Positions 12,295 to 23,692 of a stretch of DNA of 64,000 nucleotides are shown one piece after another. Location: the NCBI GenBank assembly GCA_963210315.1, contig OY723292.1:1798001-1862000 (forward strand), in the 5' to 3' direction. Position 1 is the first letter of the stretch, and each line of letters starts with the position of its first letter. The notes under the pieces are model-generated. The model was not told the origin of the DNA, did not search any database, and worked only from the letters and a program-made list of their open reading frames with translations. The position numbers were made by a program, and so were the translations under genes. The stretch is from Rhynchopus euleeides (lineage: Eukaryota; Euglenozoa; Diplonemea; Diplonemida; Diplonemidae).

Positions 12295-14420
12295 AGACAG
12301 TTGTCGCAGAGGTTGCGCTGTGTGGGGCGATGCAATGTCTGCAGTATTGTGACGTGAAACGAACGGCGTATCCCTGTCTCTTTCCATCGCGGTCTAGCCC
12401 CCGCTTCCGACCCCTCATCTCACCGGTCTCCGAAAAAGGGTCCTGTTAAGTGTCCAGCAGCTATTGGAACGTCAGGATTCCACACACAGCACCCCCTCCC
12501 CTGCACTCAGATGTCCGGTTTGCATTGTTGTTCCAGCATACGGAGTTCTTTCGCCGAGCACCGGCACACTTCGGCAAGTCTTCGGCTTGTTGATCATGAA
12601 GAATCTAAACTGTGTGAAGTCTTCTGCACTGCTTCGCAAAGACCCTTCAGATATTCTTTCATCGCTGTGTGGTGTGATGTTGGGAACACGTAGATATTTA
12701 TAGCAGGCATGACATGGTGGCAGATGGAATGAGTGTGTGAGGCTATTTCGAGGCACATTGCGAGGATGAAAGAATGTGCTGCAGCGAATCGTGTCTTTAC
12801 GAGATTCGACGAAAAATACTGAAATGAAAGAAACCATAACCAAAATGCAGAATTTCGCGCTAACACCCCCACACACTGAATGAAACGGCAATCTCTCTTG
12901 ACAGTTCTTCGAAGAACTTCCCCCCCGTCTCACCCGGAGAACCAGAAACTTCAGAACGACTGAAATGTAATAACCATAACTAACACGGCACAAACCAAAC
13001 GACGTCACATGATGTTGGCTCTGGTCGTGCTGCAACCACACACTGTCAAAGAATTGAACGGAAAACATGAACAGAAACAACAAGGGTGAACCAGCAAAGG
13101 TGTGCGTCAAACGGTTCGTTCCTCACCTTTGTTTTGTTGGTTTTCCGCAAACACACCTCGCCTTTGTGAGCTTGCTCGACGCGCTTGACGGCGGCCGCCT
13201 TTCCATTTGGATGCTGACGCCATGATGGAGGCTTCCTTGGGGTGGCCTCTTTTGCATTGGACCACAAGAAGCAATCCACACCACACGCAACAGAACCCTC
13301 CATCTTACGATGTGGCTTTTGCGGAGATCCATTTCTGCTTCTTATTGGGGTGTTCAGCGTTCGAACAGCTAACCGTCGCTACACGCCTTCTCTTGACCAA
13401 CCCGGTTGCATGAGTTTTCAGTTATTGTCTGCCAGCACCCGGAGGGGACACCCTCGGTGATTATACGTCTGGTGTTTGGGTTGCCAAACCCAAAACACAT
13501 GTGCCGTGACCTGCACGGAGTGCACCTGCTGCCATTCCGTTAAGTGGTCACCACGCGACACTTGCTGTGATCTTCAGTGGGTTCGTTGTGTTGTGCGTAG
13601 CGGTCGGTCAGAGTGTAAAGGGTGCGGAGTGTGGGGGGGTGGGTGGGTCTGGGTATGCGTGATGTATCATGCGAATGGCTGCTGTTGAGGGTGAAACGCA
13701 CACAACGGGTGGTGTGCAGCAGAGACTCGGAGCTCCCCCGGAGGTCCGCTTGCTCCCATCTTTCTGTGCCACTCCGTTCTCCGTGTTTCGCCCTCCCAGC
13801 TCTTGTTCAGCAGCCAGGTTGAAGCGTCAACACAGAGCAAGGTGAGATAGAAGCGGCATCTGCATGGTGTGCACAAGCAGGGCAAGAAGGCATATACCAA
13901 TCCCTTCCCTGAGGCACCCCTGAGCGAGGGCGGCAGACAGTGCGACAGTTCTTTTCTTGGGGTGGGTCGTGCGTATATGGACAAAACTGCGGAGACCGCC
14001 AAACCGCGTTTCCTAAACCGCCAAAAAAGTTACCAAAAAAAGTCCCTGAAACAGACCAGGTGAGGGAGGGTGGGGATATTTGCCCAAGGATTTCGCATGT
14101 ATGAAATTCGCACGCTTTTGTGTGAGTCTGCAGTACGCCAGGCCGCCTGCACACCCCCTACCCCCCCCCCCCCCCCACACCCTGCTTCTGCCACGCATCG
14201 GTGAGGGCTGCCTGCCAAGAGGATCCCTGTCCCCACTCTGCCGCTCACCTCCCCAGTCACGCAGGGTTTACACGCCCTTCGCACGAGGCCTGCCTGCCCA
14301 CTGCTTCAGGCACACCTCCACACCTTGCTGTTACCCAGCAAGCAGGACACCACGCAGTGGCACCCCAGCAGCAGCACAAACATGAGTCCTGCATAGCCCC
14401 TGCACCGCTAGGCCTGTGAG
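12295..14420. other. Intergenic: 3' flank of gene B and promoter region of WD40 gene
   Basis: 12295-12893 is the 3' end of unit 2. From 12894 the sequence follows the start of the unit again (closely to about 13040, then in patches with indels) up to the WD40 start codon. It holds a run of C at about 14158-14176. No gene is seen. Confidence 0.7.
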
Positions 14421-14584
14421 ATGCCCACAGGCGTGTCGGCTGAATCTGTTGTGGAGACGTGGGGCTCGCAGAGCGATCATGGCGGGTACATGGCTGGGGG
14501 TGGGTCAGGGGCACAGCCGCCGCAGCAGTCCCTTGAAGTTGGGGACGAGGCGACGGGCCGCCACATCACGCGCAACTTCGCGAT
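12894..14584. repeat. Diverged third copy of the unit 5' flank, continuing into the WD40 gene
   Basis: Matches 1-1196 and 6455-7650 in order: the TCTCTTGACAG start, the block around 13120-13200 against 195-270, the block around 13775-13860 against 495-580, and GGGCCGCCACATCACGCGCA inside the WD40 first codons. In the WD40 copy the open frame continues; in the units it is cut after the NFA codons. Confidence 0.8.
13818..13831. promoter_or_regulatory. Quasi-palindromic motif GTNGANGCNTCNAC (exact)
   Basis: Reads GTTGAAGCGTCAAC, about 590 bases upstream of the WD40 start codon. A block just downstream (GATAGAAGCGGCATCTGC) is also conserved in the gene A and B flanks. Confidence 0.45.
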
Positions 14585-17500
14585 CGACCTGCTGCAGTAC
14601 ATCGACCTGCAGCCGCAGGAGCTGGAGCAGAAGTTCCGCGAGTTCTCCCGAAGCACGCGCGGGGTGGGCTGCCCCGACCGAGACCTCTACGTGACCCGCG
14701 AGGAGCTGGAGGACTTCATCAAGCTGCTGCTCTCCAGCCAGCTGGCACAGCACACCCAGAGGAAGGGCCGCATGCTCCACACCGTGGTCCACCCCGGGGT
14801 GCGCGAGGCCGAATCCCTCCTGTGCAACCTGAAGAAGAAGGTGGCGAGCCTCTTCCAATGCATCGACATCGAGGAGCGCAACGCACTCCGCTGGGAGCAG
14901 ATCATGTGGTTCCTCATCGAAGCGACTCTGAAGGGCAGGGTTGGGGGGTCGCCAGACATACACAAATACGGGGTGACCTCCAACCACACGGTGAGGATGA
15001 ACGAGCCGCACCTCGGGGCTGTGCAGTTCATCCCAGCCCTGTCGAAGCTCGTCATCGTATCAGATAAGGGTGTTCGAGTTGCCGACCCGAAGTCGCCCTA
15101 CACCAGCTATGATTTCGCCCCGGTTGCCGGTGGTAGGCTGCTGTGCGTGACGTACATCCCTGTCCATAAGGTGCTGGCGGCGAGCTGCACAGATCTGCAC
15201 ATCCGGCTCGTCGACACGAAGCTCAACAAATGCAGGTGTGCCGCGCCCTGCCAGGAAAGCCAGCTGTCCATCACATGGGACGACAAACATAGGCATCTTA
15301 TCACGGCAGGCCGGAGCGGGCACGTCACGGTGTGGACTGCCCGTCTGTATCGCGACCAGTTCCGCTACATCGCAGACGACGTGGACCCCGGGGAGTACCC
15401 TCATGTCCTCATCGAGCTGACGCAGTGCAAGCGGTGGCAGCCTCATGGGTCCCCCATCCACGCCCTCCTGGTGCTGCCCAACAGCAGGATTGTGTCGGCG
15501 AGCCTGGACCCGGCGCTCTATGTGCAGGACCCCCAGAGGGGCGAAGTGATTGTGTCGTGCTGCGGTGCGGCGTCGGGGCTCCTGGCTGTGGGGTACAGCA
15601 ATGACAACGGGCTGCTCATCTCGGGTGGGTTCCAGAAGGACGTCATGGCGTGGCCTGTCACCAGCGGGGTGCACCAGCCCCTGATGCTGATCGACAAGCT
15701 GGCGCCGCACACCACGCCCATCATCGGGATCCATGCGTTGGACAACTCGCCGGAGGTGATATCCTGCGAGCAGAGCGGGATGGTGAAGGTGTGGGATCTG
15801 CGAACGCTGCTCTGCGCGCAGACCATCCCGCGGTCGTCTTTTATCGATGCCCGCGAGAGGGAGACGCAGTTCAAAACGATGGCCTTCGCACCGCAGGAGA
15901 AGCATATCGTCATCGGGGCACCCAAACGCCTCGTCTGCTTGTCGTACTGCCAGTCAAGCGATGTCTCCGTCCGCAGCGCTGTCGATGAGGTGCAGAACAC
16001 CCCACCCCGCTACGCGCCGGATGCCCAGATGCTCGTCACCGCCGCAGGCGCGAGGGTCCGCTTCTGGAATGCGTCCACAGGGGAGCTCTGCACGGCACAC
16101 TCCTCTCTGCTTCAGGAGAACGACCAGATGTCTGCGCTCGCCCTCGACAAGCAGGGGGCGATGGTGTTCGTCGGGACGCAGAGAGGCTTCGTGCGGTCCT
16201 ACTCCGCCTCGACAGGCATCCTCATCTGCAAGTACTCCGCATGCCCCGGGCAGGAGGTGCGGCTGATCGAGGTGATCGAGGTGACAGACACCCTGAAGTA
16301 CCTCCTGGGCATCGGGTGGAACGGGCAGGTCTTTGTGTACAACATAGTGGGGACCCTGGCCCGGGTCGCGGGTGTGTCGAACTCCGACTTCACAAAGGGG
16401 TTTGCGGAGTCGAAGACCTGCAGCTACTGCGCGAAGCATGTTCTGATGGCGGTGGGCACGAAGGGCGCCTTCTCGCTGTGGAAGATCAGCAAAGACCCGC
16501 GCAACGGGGAGTTCACACCCATGTTCCTCGACACGGTGAAGGTCGCGGACACCTCCTCCGTCACCTGCATCGCCTTCCTCGAGGACTGCCAGATGCTCGC
16601 TGTGGGCGTGGGCCGGGGCTACGTCCAGCTGTGGGTGATCCCTGTGGGCCACACAACCTCCAACGACCTACAGCTCGTCTCCCAGTGGCAGACGCCCTGC
16701 AGGATGCCCCTCGCCACGATGTCCTTCCTGCAGTCCCACATGATCCTCACCGTGGCGAACGAACGGGGCACCGTCTACGCCTACCCCCTTGCCCCTGTCA
16801 TCAACGACGTCACGCGCCTCCGCTGCAAGAGCGGCCTCATCTGCCTCAACAGCTGCGTAGGCAGCGGGGGCAGCGTCGTCGCAGCCGTCCTCTCCGGCAC
16901 CTCCACACCACCCGACACCCAGCAGCAGCGGGCACCCTCCGCCTCCACCTCCGCAACCCTCCCCCCAGTGTCTCGGGGCGGGTCGCTCTTTCCGAATGGC
17001 GCCGATGCCGACACCAACACCAACACCACTGCACCGAGGAGGGCGGGCAGCCCATCGGTCAGCGTGTCCCCGCTGCAGCCTGCCGCAGGGCAGCAGGCCG
17101 CTGCCACTCCCAGGGGTGGCACAACGGAGGGTGGCGGTGGGCAGGCGTGGTCCGCACCGGCGCCTTCCGCCAGCTCCCCGTCGCATTTCAGGCGCAAGAG
17201 GGGGCCCCTGTTCGGCAAGCACTCCTTCAGCATCACGCCTGTGGCGCAGGCGGTGGCGCACGCCGACGGGCTGATGGACATCCTCTCCCTCTCCCACCCG
17301 CACAGCATGGTCGTCACCTCGGGGTGGGACCGGTGCGTGCGGGCCTGGTCACCCATGCTGCGCCCCCTCGGCTTCCTCGACCCCTACGTCGTCGGGGGGA
17401 GCTACTGCCCCACAGACCAGGTGCTGACCCCCAGCGAGGCCGACCTCCTCAGAACACACGAGGCAGGCATGCGCATCGCCTGTGGTGTTGCTGGGGACGA

Positions 17501-19241
17501 CGTTCCTGGCGCTGAAGGCGCCGCCCCGGCCGCAACAACACCCCCTGGGGGTGGCGGTGGCGGCAGGCTTCCGCGCAAGGGTGGTGGTGGTGGTGGTGGT
17601 GGTGGTGGTGGTGGTGGTGGTGGTGGTCTCTCCCCCGGAGGGGCAGGAGGGGGTTCTGGGCGGGAGCCCAGCATCCTGAAGCTGAGGAGGTCCGGGGTGG
17701 AGGCGCAGGCAGCGGGGGGCGGTGCCACGGCGCTGCCCCCGGCGCCGCTGCGGCAGGGCGGTGGGGTGGCGGCGCCGCAGCCGACCTTCCAGCTCACCGA
17801 GCTGCCGGAGGTTCTGTGCGGGGGTGGGCAGCAGCAGCAGCAGCAGCAGGCGCCTTCCAACAGCGCTTCCCCCCCACGCTCTCCTGCTGCTGTGGCGGGG
17901 ACCCCGCTGGTGCAGGTCTCGGTTCCGGGGGGTGATGTGGTGCAGGCGCAGGAGAGCCCGCCGCCACCCGAGATACCCGCGGAGGTGATGGGGTACCTCG
18001 CAGAGCAGGGTGGGGATGGGGACGACGAGGCGATCAACTCCGACCGCCTCGGCGTGTCGCTGCGGCACCAGTCCTTCTCCAACGCCAGGGGGAGGAAGAA
18101 GACCCGCATCACCACCAAGGTGCAGGCCATGGTTGTTGCAAGCCGCATAGGCGGGGCGGGGCCCGCAGGGCATGCCGCCAGCACCGCCCCCACCACCTCT
18201 GGCAACAGCCAGCAGCAGCAGCAGCAGCCGAAACAGGCCCCCCCCCACGCCGACCCCACACCCAAGGCTGCTGGTGGCGCGCCGCAGAAGCCATCGCAAC
18301 ACCTCCAGCAGCGGGCCTCGGCAGGGGGCGCTCTGCAGCAGCAGCATCCGCACTACCGCACCCTGCAGTCCCCCCGGTGCCCCTGCGACAGCCTCGGCTC
18401 GCCGGCGCCGCAGCAGCAGCACGGAGGGGGTGCCCGCAGTGGTGAAAAGGCGTCGCCTGCTGGGCAGGAGGCTGGCGGGGCTCCGGTGGCGGAGGGGTGG
18501 GATGGCGGCGAAGCTGCGGGGGAGGGCCCGGCGTTTGACCCGAAGACGAAGCGGAAGATGATAAACAGGTTTACCGATCGGAGCACGCTGGCGTCGCCTT
18601 CGGCGGAGGCGGAGCTGTTGGATCACAGATGCCTCGACAGGTGTGACCACCGCATGCGGGGGTATGTTGTGCCCAACAGGGCGTCGCGTCTTCAGGAGAT
18701 GGAGAAGTACGCAGAGGAGGGTTTGGATTTGTATGACATTGTCCTGAAGACGTGCCGGATGGAGATCTTGAGGAATGAGACGATTGTCTCCAACACGGTG
18801 CGGCACGACAGGACTCAGAGGGAGAAGAAGCGGCAGCACGCGGAGGCGTTGCGGAGGCACCGGATGAGCAAGGACGCCCTCGCGGCTGCGGCGCGCCGCA
18901 ACGAACACCTCGATATCCACAAGATGTGGGGCGTGCTGCAGAAGTCGGCCCACAGCATCTCCCCGCGCCGCCCGAAGGGCGGCGGCATCTCCAACCTCAG
19001 CACCGCACCTCTTGGAGGAGCAGGAGGCTCGGCTGCCCAGGTGGGGAACCAGCTGAGCGGGTCGGCGGTGCTCCAGAGGCAGGGGCGGAGCCAGAGGCAG
19101 GAAGGGCAGGAGCTCTTCCCCCTGCGGAACGACGCGTCGCTGTTCAGGCATGCCCTGCCGCAGTCGGTGGGTTTGTCTGTGGGGCGGGCTGTGCGGTCGC
19201 AGGGTGGGAAGCGGTCTGGGGCCCGTCCTGTGCCTCTCTGA
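14421..19241 (+). CDS. WD40 repeat protein with N-terminal EF-hand-like region (WDR49/WDR64-type)
   Basis: Single open exon of 1606 residues. Residues about 40-180 form a helical region resembling the EF-hand-like N-terminus of WDR49/WDR64/WDY proteins (LLQYIDLQ, FIKLLLSS, FQCIDIEERNALRW). Residues about 195-830 carry WD40 blades, with dipeptides such as VWTA, VWDL and LWVI at blade ends. A last blade with VTSGWDRCVRAW is near residues 960-975, after a low-complexity insert. The tail contains a Gly run (from residue 1054), two Gln runs (about 1137 and 1255) and a charged, probably helical segment (about 1375-1510). Such proteins are scaffolds, often linked to cilia, but the role here is unknown. 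No intron is needed, unlike most neighbours. The start codon is inside the region shared with the tandem units. A second possible start is residue 24. Confidence 0.7.
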   Translation: MPTGVSAESVVETWGSQSDHGGYMAGGGSGAQPPQQSLEVGDEATGRHITRNFAIDLLQYIDLQPQELEQKFREFSRSTRGVGCPDRDLYVTREELEDFIKLLLSSQLAQHTQRKGRMLHTVVHPGVREAESLLCNLKKKVASLFQCIDIEERNALRWEQIMWFLIEATLKGRVGGSPDIHKYGVTSNHTVRMNEPHLGAVQFIPALSKLVIVSDKGVRVADPKSPYTSYDFAPVAGGRLLCVTYIPVHKVLAASCTDLHIRLVDTKLNKCRCAAPCQESQLSITWDDKHRHLITAGRSGHVTVWTARLYRDQFRYIADDVDPGEYPHVLIELTQCKRWQPHGSPIHALLVLPNSRIVSASLDPALYVQDPQRGEVIVSCCGAASGLLAVGYSNDNGLLISGGFQKDVMAWPVTSGVHQPLMLIDKLAPHTTPIIGIHALDNSPEVISCEQSGMVKVWDLRTLLCAQTIPRSSFIDARERETQFKTMAFAPQEKHIVIGAPKRLVCLSYCQSSDVSVRSAVDEVQNTPPRYAPDAQMLVTAAGARVRFWNASTGELCTAHSSLLQENDQMSALALDKQGAMVFVGTQRGFVRSYSASTGILICKYSACPGQEVRLIEVIEVTDTLKYLLGIGWNGQVFVYNIVGTLARVAGVSNSDFTKGFAESKTCSYCAKHVLMAVGTKGAFSLWKISKDPRNGEFTPMFLDTVKVADTSSVTCIAFLEDCQMLAVGVGRGYVQLWVIPVGHTTSNDLQLVSQWQTPCRMPLATMSFLQSHMILTVANERGTVYAYPLAPVINDVTRLRCKSGLICLNSCVGSGGSVVAAVLSGTSTPPDTQQQRAPSASTSATLPPVSRGGSLFPNGADADTNTNTTAPRRAGSPSVSVSPLQPAAGQQAAATPRGGTTEGGGGQAWSAPAPSASSPSHFRRKRGPLFGKHSFSITPVAQAVAHADGLMDILSLSHPHSMVVTSGWDRCVRAWSPMLRPLGFLDPYVVGGSYCPTDQVLTPSEADLLRTHEAGMRIACGVAGDDVPGAEGAAPAATTPPGGGGGGRLPRKGGGGGGGGGGGGGGGGLSPGGAGGGSGREPSILKLRRSGVEAQAAGGGATALPPAPLRQGGGVAAPQPTFQLTELPEVLCGGGQQQQQQQAPSNSASPPRSPAAVAGTPLVQVSVPGGDVVQAQESPPPPEIPAEVMGYLAEQGGDGDDEAINSDRLGVSLRHQSFSNARGRKKTRITTKVQAMVVASRIGGAGPAGHAASTAPTTSGNSQQQQQQPKQAPPHADPTPKAAGGAPQKPSQHLQQRASAGGALQQQHPHYRTLQSPRCPCDSLGSPAPQQQHGGGARSGEKASPAGQEAGGAPVAEGWDGGEAAGEGPAFDPKTKRKMINRFTDRSTLASPSAEAELLDHRCLDRCDHRMRGYVVPNRASRLQEMEKYAEEGLDLYDIVLKTCRMEILRNETIVSNTVRHDRTQREKKRQHAEALRRHRMSKDALAAAARRNEHLDIHKMWGVLQKSAHSISPRRPKGGGISNLSTAPLGGAGGSAAQVGNQLSGSAVLQRQGRSQRQEGQELFPLRNDASLFRHALPQSVGLSVGRAVRSQGGKRSGARPVPL
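17581..17627 (+). repeat. GGT microsatellite coding for polyglycine
   Basis: About 15 uninterrupted GGT units inside the WD40 gene encode a run of Gly. A CAG run at about 17829-17850 encodes polyglutamine. Both are likely length-polymorphic. Confidence 0.9.
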
Positions 19242-19684
19242 GTGAGGGAGGGGGTGGGTGGGTGTGGCATATTTATGAAGATGTGTTCAGGAGGTTTGGC
19301 ACTCGCAGTGCGGAAGCTGCTAGCGCAGGATCCAAACCTAGGGTGAGGGTGGGGGGGGGGGGGGGCGCTGGCAGCGGAGCTGCTTTGTTTAGGGGTGTGT
19401 GTGTGTGTGCAGGGACACTCCCCATCTTTCCTGCATGCGTTCCCTCCACCCCTCACACCAGCAAAAAGCGATGCACAGCCCTTGCAGTGAAGGCATCTGT
19501 TTTTCCAAGCGGTGCCCAAGCATGGTTGGAGGTGCCTAGGTGCCAACAAGGTGAGTCTGGCGAGAAGGTGTTTTGCTCATGTCTGATGATGTCACTCGTC
19601 AGTTGCCGTGCTATAGCCCCCACCCATCCAACACGCGCCTCGCGCTGAACCTGTCACACATTCACACAGGGTGGTAAACCGACC
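19242..19684. other. Intergenic, no gene seen
   Basis: Contains a G run (about 19351-19364) and a short GT repeat (about 19396-19408). It ends at the start codon of the first EF-hand gene. Confidence 0.5.
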
Positions 19685-20854
19685 ATGGGGCAGTGTTGCA
19701 GTCGGGCGGAGCCCAACAAACATGATGACTCAAAGAAGATTGTGGCCAAGCCCGAGGTGCGTCGCCCGACGCAAGAAGTCATTGCCGCGCCTGACAATGA
19801 GCGCCAGGCGGTGATGGACAAGTACACTGACATGCTGCTGGAGAAGGCTAACCAGATCTTCGACAGCGAGCCCCAGAGCGTTGAGGGGTTCCTGCGTAAC
19901 CCGGCAGACCTTCTGGTATGTCCTATGATGTGTTTCCCGTTGCTGTGTTGTTATGATGAATGATGAAACATGCTGTGTGTGCTCACGGAACGTGTCAGAC
20001 ATCGGCAATTCGTCATATGTGACCGAGATTGTGGAAGCAGCTCAAGGCTCTCCTCTCGTATCTCGGGCTTTCTTCTTTTCTGTTGGGCTCATAGCACTGC
20101 ACAACACAACACCTACTGCACGTCATAACACCTCAGGCACGGCTGCGGAATGATACGAGGTACAAGGCAAAACCTCTCATCCAGGACGCGTTTGAGGCAT
20201 ACGACAACAAGCCGCCGGACCACATGCTGTCCGTCGAGGAGTCGACCAACTTCATTAACGCCTACTGCAAGTCGATGGAGACTTTTGCCGAGAAGATGTA
20301 CATTTCTGGCGTATGTCGAACGACCACCATTGGTGTTGTGATCAACGTTTTGCTTCCCCCCAGTGTGGGTCATCCCGGGGGGAGGCACTTCTCGCTCGGT
20401 TCCTCCATGCAGTTCAAGCACATCTCGAAGAAGGTCGACCCGCAAGAAGCAAAGCGCGTGTCGTCGACATTTGCCAGGAACGGCGTCGAGCTGCGGGCGA
20501 AGTGGCACACCTCCTGCGACCGCAACGGGGACGGGCAGCTCCGCTTGTCTGAGGTATGTCGTGTTGGGGGTACAACCCCAGCAGTGACGTGTGCTTGGAC
20601 AGCGCATATCGCATCAAGAGCAGGTGCTGATTGTGCTCCACACTCACGCAACAAGACACACATGTGTGGGATGTTGCGAACAGCACTGCACAAGCCCCCG
20701 CCCAACCGCCCACAGTGGATGCACACCACCCATGTCTTGTCTCTCCTCACAGGTCGCGCAGGCCTTCATGGGCAACACCGCTGGCGAAGCCGAGGTGCTT
20801 CTCGCCTCCTGCCTGGCGCAGGAGTTCGGCGGTGTCATCGGCGACGCCGTCTGA
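19685..20854 (+). CDS. N-myristoylated EF-hand protein, paralogue 1
   Basis: Exons 19685-19915, 20137-20310, 20413-20553 and 20753-20854, all phase 0, give 215 residues. Every donor is GTATGT and every acceptor CAG. The N-terminus MGQCCS fits co-translational myristoylation at Gly2 with palmitoylation at Cys4/Cys5, so membrane attachment is likely. The loop DRNGDGQLRLSE (residues 171-182) is a canonical calcium-binding EF-hand with Asp, Asn, Asp and Glu at positions 1, 3, 5 and 12. An upstream segment starting DNKPPDHMLSVEE has the shape of a degenerate, 13-residue first EF loop. The exon 3/4 border falls exactly at the end of the canonical loop. Probably a membrane-tethered calcium sensor; no enzymatic domain is present. 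Its closest relative in the window is the gene 1.7 kb downstream. Confidence 0.8.
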
Positions 20855-22529
20855 CACCAGAGGGTGATGTGAAAACCATGCACCGTGCAACCCGTTTAGC
20901 TATAAAGGCACAGAAGTGCAAAAGCCGTTTCCTCCTGCATATTTTAACACCCCACCCTGGTTGCACGAACACAACACGCTGGCTCCTTATGTTGAGACCC
21001 TGGAGGGGGTTGCACCCTCCCTCTGAAGCGCATCAGAATGAGCCTGCCCTAGCTGCATAGGGTGTCGCACAGCTTTGATAACGTGCAGAGCGAAGGCCTC
21101 CTCCCCCCCCCACGCCGCTTGCTCCCCAGTCCCCCAGGAAATACGCCCCCGCGCGTAGTGCGTCCTCCGTTTGCACACACCTGCCTTTGGTTAACCCCGC
21201 ATCCCACTTAACTCTGTCCGCAGGCACTGCTCTCACACTGCAGTGTGTGCGATTTGAGTTAGCGTATCTCATCAACTCGGCAAGAGCGTGTGGTGTGCGA
21301 GGGTGGTCCTTTCGGAAGGCAAAGTGTGGGCACTCAGTGCCTTTGTTTTCTATCGGTCTTCTGCAGGACCAACAACACCCCCGCCAGTGTGTTGGACGAA
21401 AAACACCCTTCACAAGCGCTGTGACACGACAAAACACCACCCGTTGTTGGCTTTACGGAATACTGATGTGGACGAAATGCCCTGAGCAGTCGCCAGTTCG
21501 TTCTCCACCAGCCTTCCCTACGGAAGGCCCCTCCCTGACTTGCCCCCTTCTGCGCCCTCAGCCACCTGCTGGCTATTGCCCTGGGGGCAGTGTTTCTTTC
21601 TTCTCCATGACCTTCCTCCAGGAGCTAAACCATGCGTGCTGCGGGAGGAGCTGCCGGATATCTCCTTCTGTATAATCTGCGTGGGGTTCACTGTTTCTCT
21701 GGCGGTGCACATTGCGCTCCACAATGTGCTTCTTCAATGCGAGGTCCTCAGTGCCGTGTGGTGTTGGTGGGTGGTGTATTCAGTAGCGAACGAACCTGCG
21801 TTGTTTTTTCCCCGATACTTTTGCCGATACCCTACGAAATGTTACACATCATTGTGTGCGGTTCGGACCATGTGGGGTAAGTCTACCTAACTGTGTATGT
21901 GATGTACAGCCATTCGTACTTGTGTCCGGCACTGACATTATGTGAGGGATGGAGGAGGAGGAAAGGCATGAAGGGCAGCCGCTTCCTCCTGCTTCATCCC
22001 AGCGCACCTTCATGCATGGTGTTGAGCAATTGCTTCCCGTCCCGTTTGTGCTACGCCCAACCCCTCTTTTCTCGCGCACCACCCATCTGCTTCAGACAGG
22101 TGGGAGCGGTCGGCAGAACAACTTCAGCGTCGAGGTTCTCTCCATGGGTTCCCTGGAGCGAATGAGTAAAATAACAAACGGGGTAGGGCAGCAGTTCCCT
22201 CCGGCGCATGTCGCAGTAATACCAGCAACAGAATTCGCCTGGCAAAGGGCCTATATCTAGGTGCTTCTGAGGACCATAATACTCCGCGAGTGGCAAAGGC
22301 AGGGAAACCCACAGCCCCCAACCCCCCAACCCTTCAAGCCTATAGGGAAGCACACCGCTCTGCCACACACACACACACCGGACTTCTTAGGTTTCCCCCC
22401 GTCACCCCCCCCCTTCCCGAACGTGACGTGGGGGCTGCGGTGCCATCGGCCTTGAGGGTCCTTACTTGGTCCTTCGGACGGGAAAACCCACAGCACCACG
22501 CACCGCTCCTGGCTGAGTAGCCCTGTACA
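20855..22529. other. Intergenic, no gene seen
   Basis: 1.7 kb between the two EF-hand paralogues. Short open frames are present, but none shows protein-like composition or splice-supported extension. C- and CA-rich tracts occur near 22310-22420. Confidence 0.5.
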
Positions 22530-23692
22530 ATGGGTCAGTGCACAAGCTCTGCGAAGGAGAATGAACCGAAGTCTGCGCACAAGGGTGCGGTGAAGCCGGT
22601 AGCGAAGCAGCAGGTCAAGAAGGACATGCCTGTGCCTGTGGTTGACAGCTCGACGCCAGAGGAGCGCCAAGCTGCCATGCAGGCGTACGTTGGGGAGCTC
22701 CTGCGTAAAGGGCAGGAGATCTTCAAGACAGACGAGGGGAAGATTGTTGAATATCTCAACTCACCAGCTGACCTTCTGGTATGGTTTTTAGAGAGAAGAA
22801 GAGGTTATGAGTCGGGTGGCCCCAACAGCCTGCCCCCCCTCCACACTCCACACAAACACTCTCTGTGACAGACGCGGATTCGACTTGAGACGCGATACAC
22901 AGCAAAGCCGTTGCTCGTGAATGCGTTTGAGCTGTTTGACCACAAGCCTCACGATCATGTCCTTTCCCCCGATGAGTCGAACGAGTTCATTTCCGCCTAC
23001 TGCAAGGCAATGGAACGGTTCATCGAGCAGATGTACATCGACGGTGTATGTCCACTGTGCATCCCATGACCCGCTCTTCATTTTGTTGATTCGCTGGGAA
23101 GACACCAACAATGCCATCAAACCCATGCATTGTGGAACATCAGAACCGACGCACGCATCCTGCGCACACACTATGCCATGTTGCACGACCCCCTTCTCTC
23201 TCTCCGTCTCTCGTCCACATGTATCTTCCACCTCGCCTACAGCTGAAGTTCCTGGAAGGGGGCAAGAGCGTTGATGTTGCTGAAGCGAAACGGGTTTCGT
23301 CAATGTTTTACAAGAAGGGGGAGCGGCTGCGCACCGTGTGGCACGAATCCTGCGACATGAACCGCGACGGGAAGCTGCAGCTCCAGGAGGTATGCAGAAG
23401 CACATGTGAAATGTTTTTGGCCCTCAGCCCTGAGCTGTCAAACTGTGTCACTTTCACTCTCGCAGCCAATGCTGTGAGGCGGATTGCCTTTATTTTGAAA
23501 CTTTTCTCACCTTTCTGCATTTCTGGCCCCCAACTACGGGGGAGTGTGTTTCCTCCAGACAACCCCCCTTGCTGCCAACACCCCCTGCAGGTCACTGCGG
23601 CACTCATGGGCAACCGGGCTGGCGAGGCCGAGCAGCTTCTGGGCGAATTTCTCTCAGAGGAGTTCGACGGCATCCTGTTCAAAGAGCAGTAG
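22530..23692 (+). CDS. N-myristoylated EF-hand protein, paralogue 2
   Basis: Exons 22530-22778, 22872-23045, 23243-23389 and 23591-23692, all phase 0, give 223 residues. The exon structure matches paralogue 1: exons 2 and 4 have identical lengths and exon 3 is two codons longer. The N-terminus MGQCTS keeps Gly2 and Cys4 but lacks the second Cys of paralogue 1, so membrane binding may be weaker or use one palmitate. The canonical EF loop DMNRDGKLQLQE is at residues 179-190. A degenerate loop starting DHKPHDHVLSPDE is upstream. Tandem duplication is the likely origin, older than that of genes A and B because the introns no longer align. The first donor is GTATGG; the others are GTATGT and GTATGC. 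Confidence 0.8.

Larger units (their letters stand above)
6455..12893. repeat. Tandem segmental duplication, unit 2
   Basis: Second copy of the unit at offset +6454 up to about 11950 and +6445 afterwards. It is 6439 bases long. The same gene, the same introns and the same intronic MITE are present. The divergence is patchy, low across the gene and high in about 12300-12610, which suggests either recent conversion of the coding part or replacement of the 3' flank in one copy. Confidence 0.95.
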
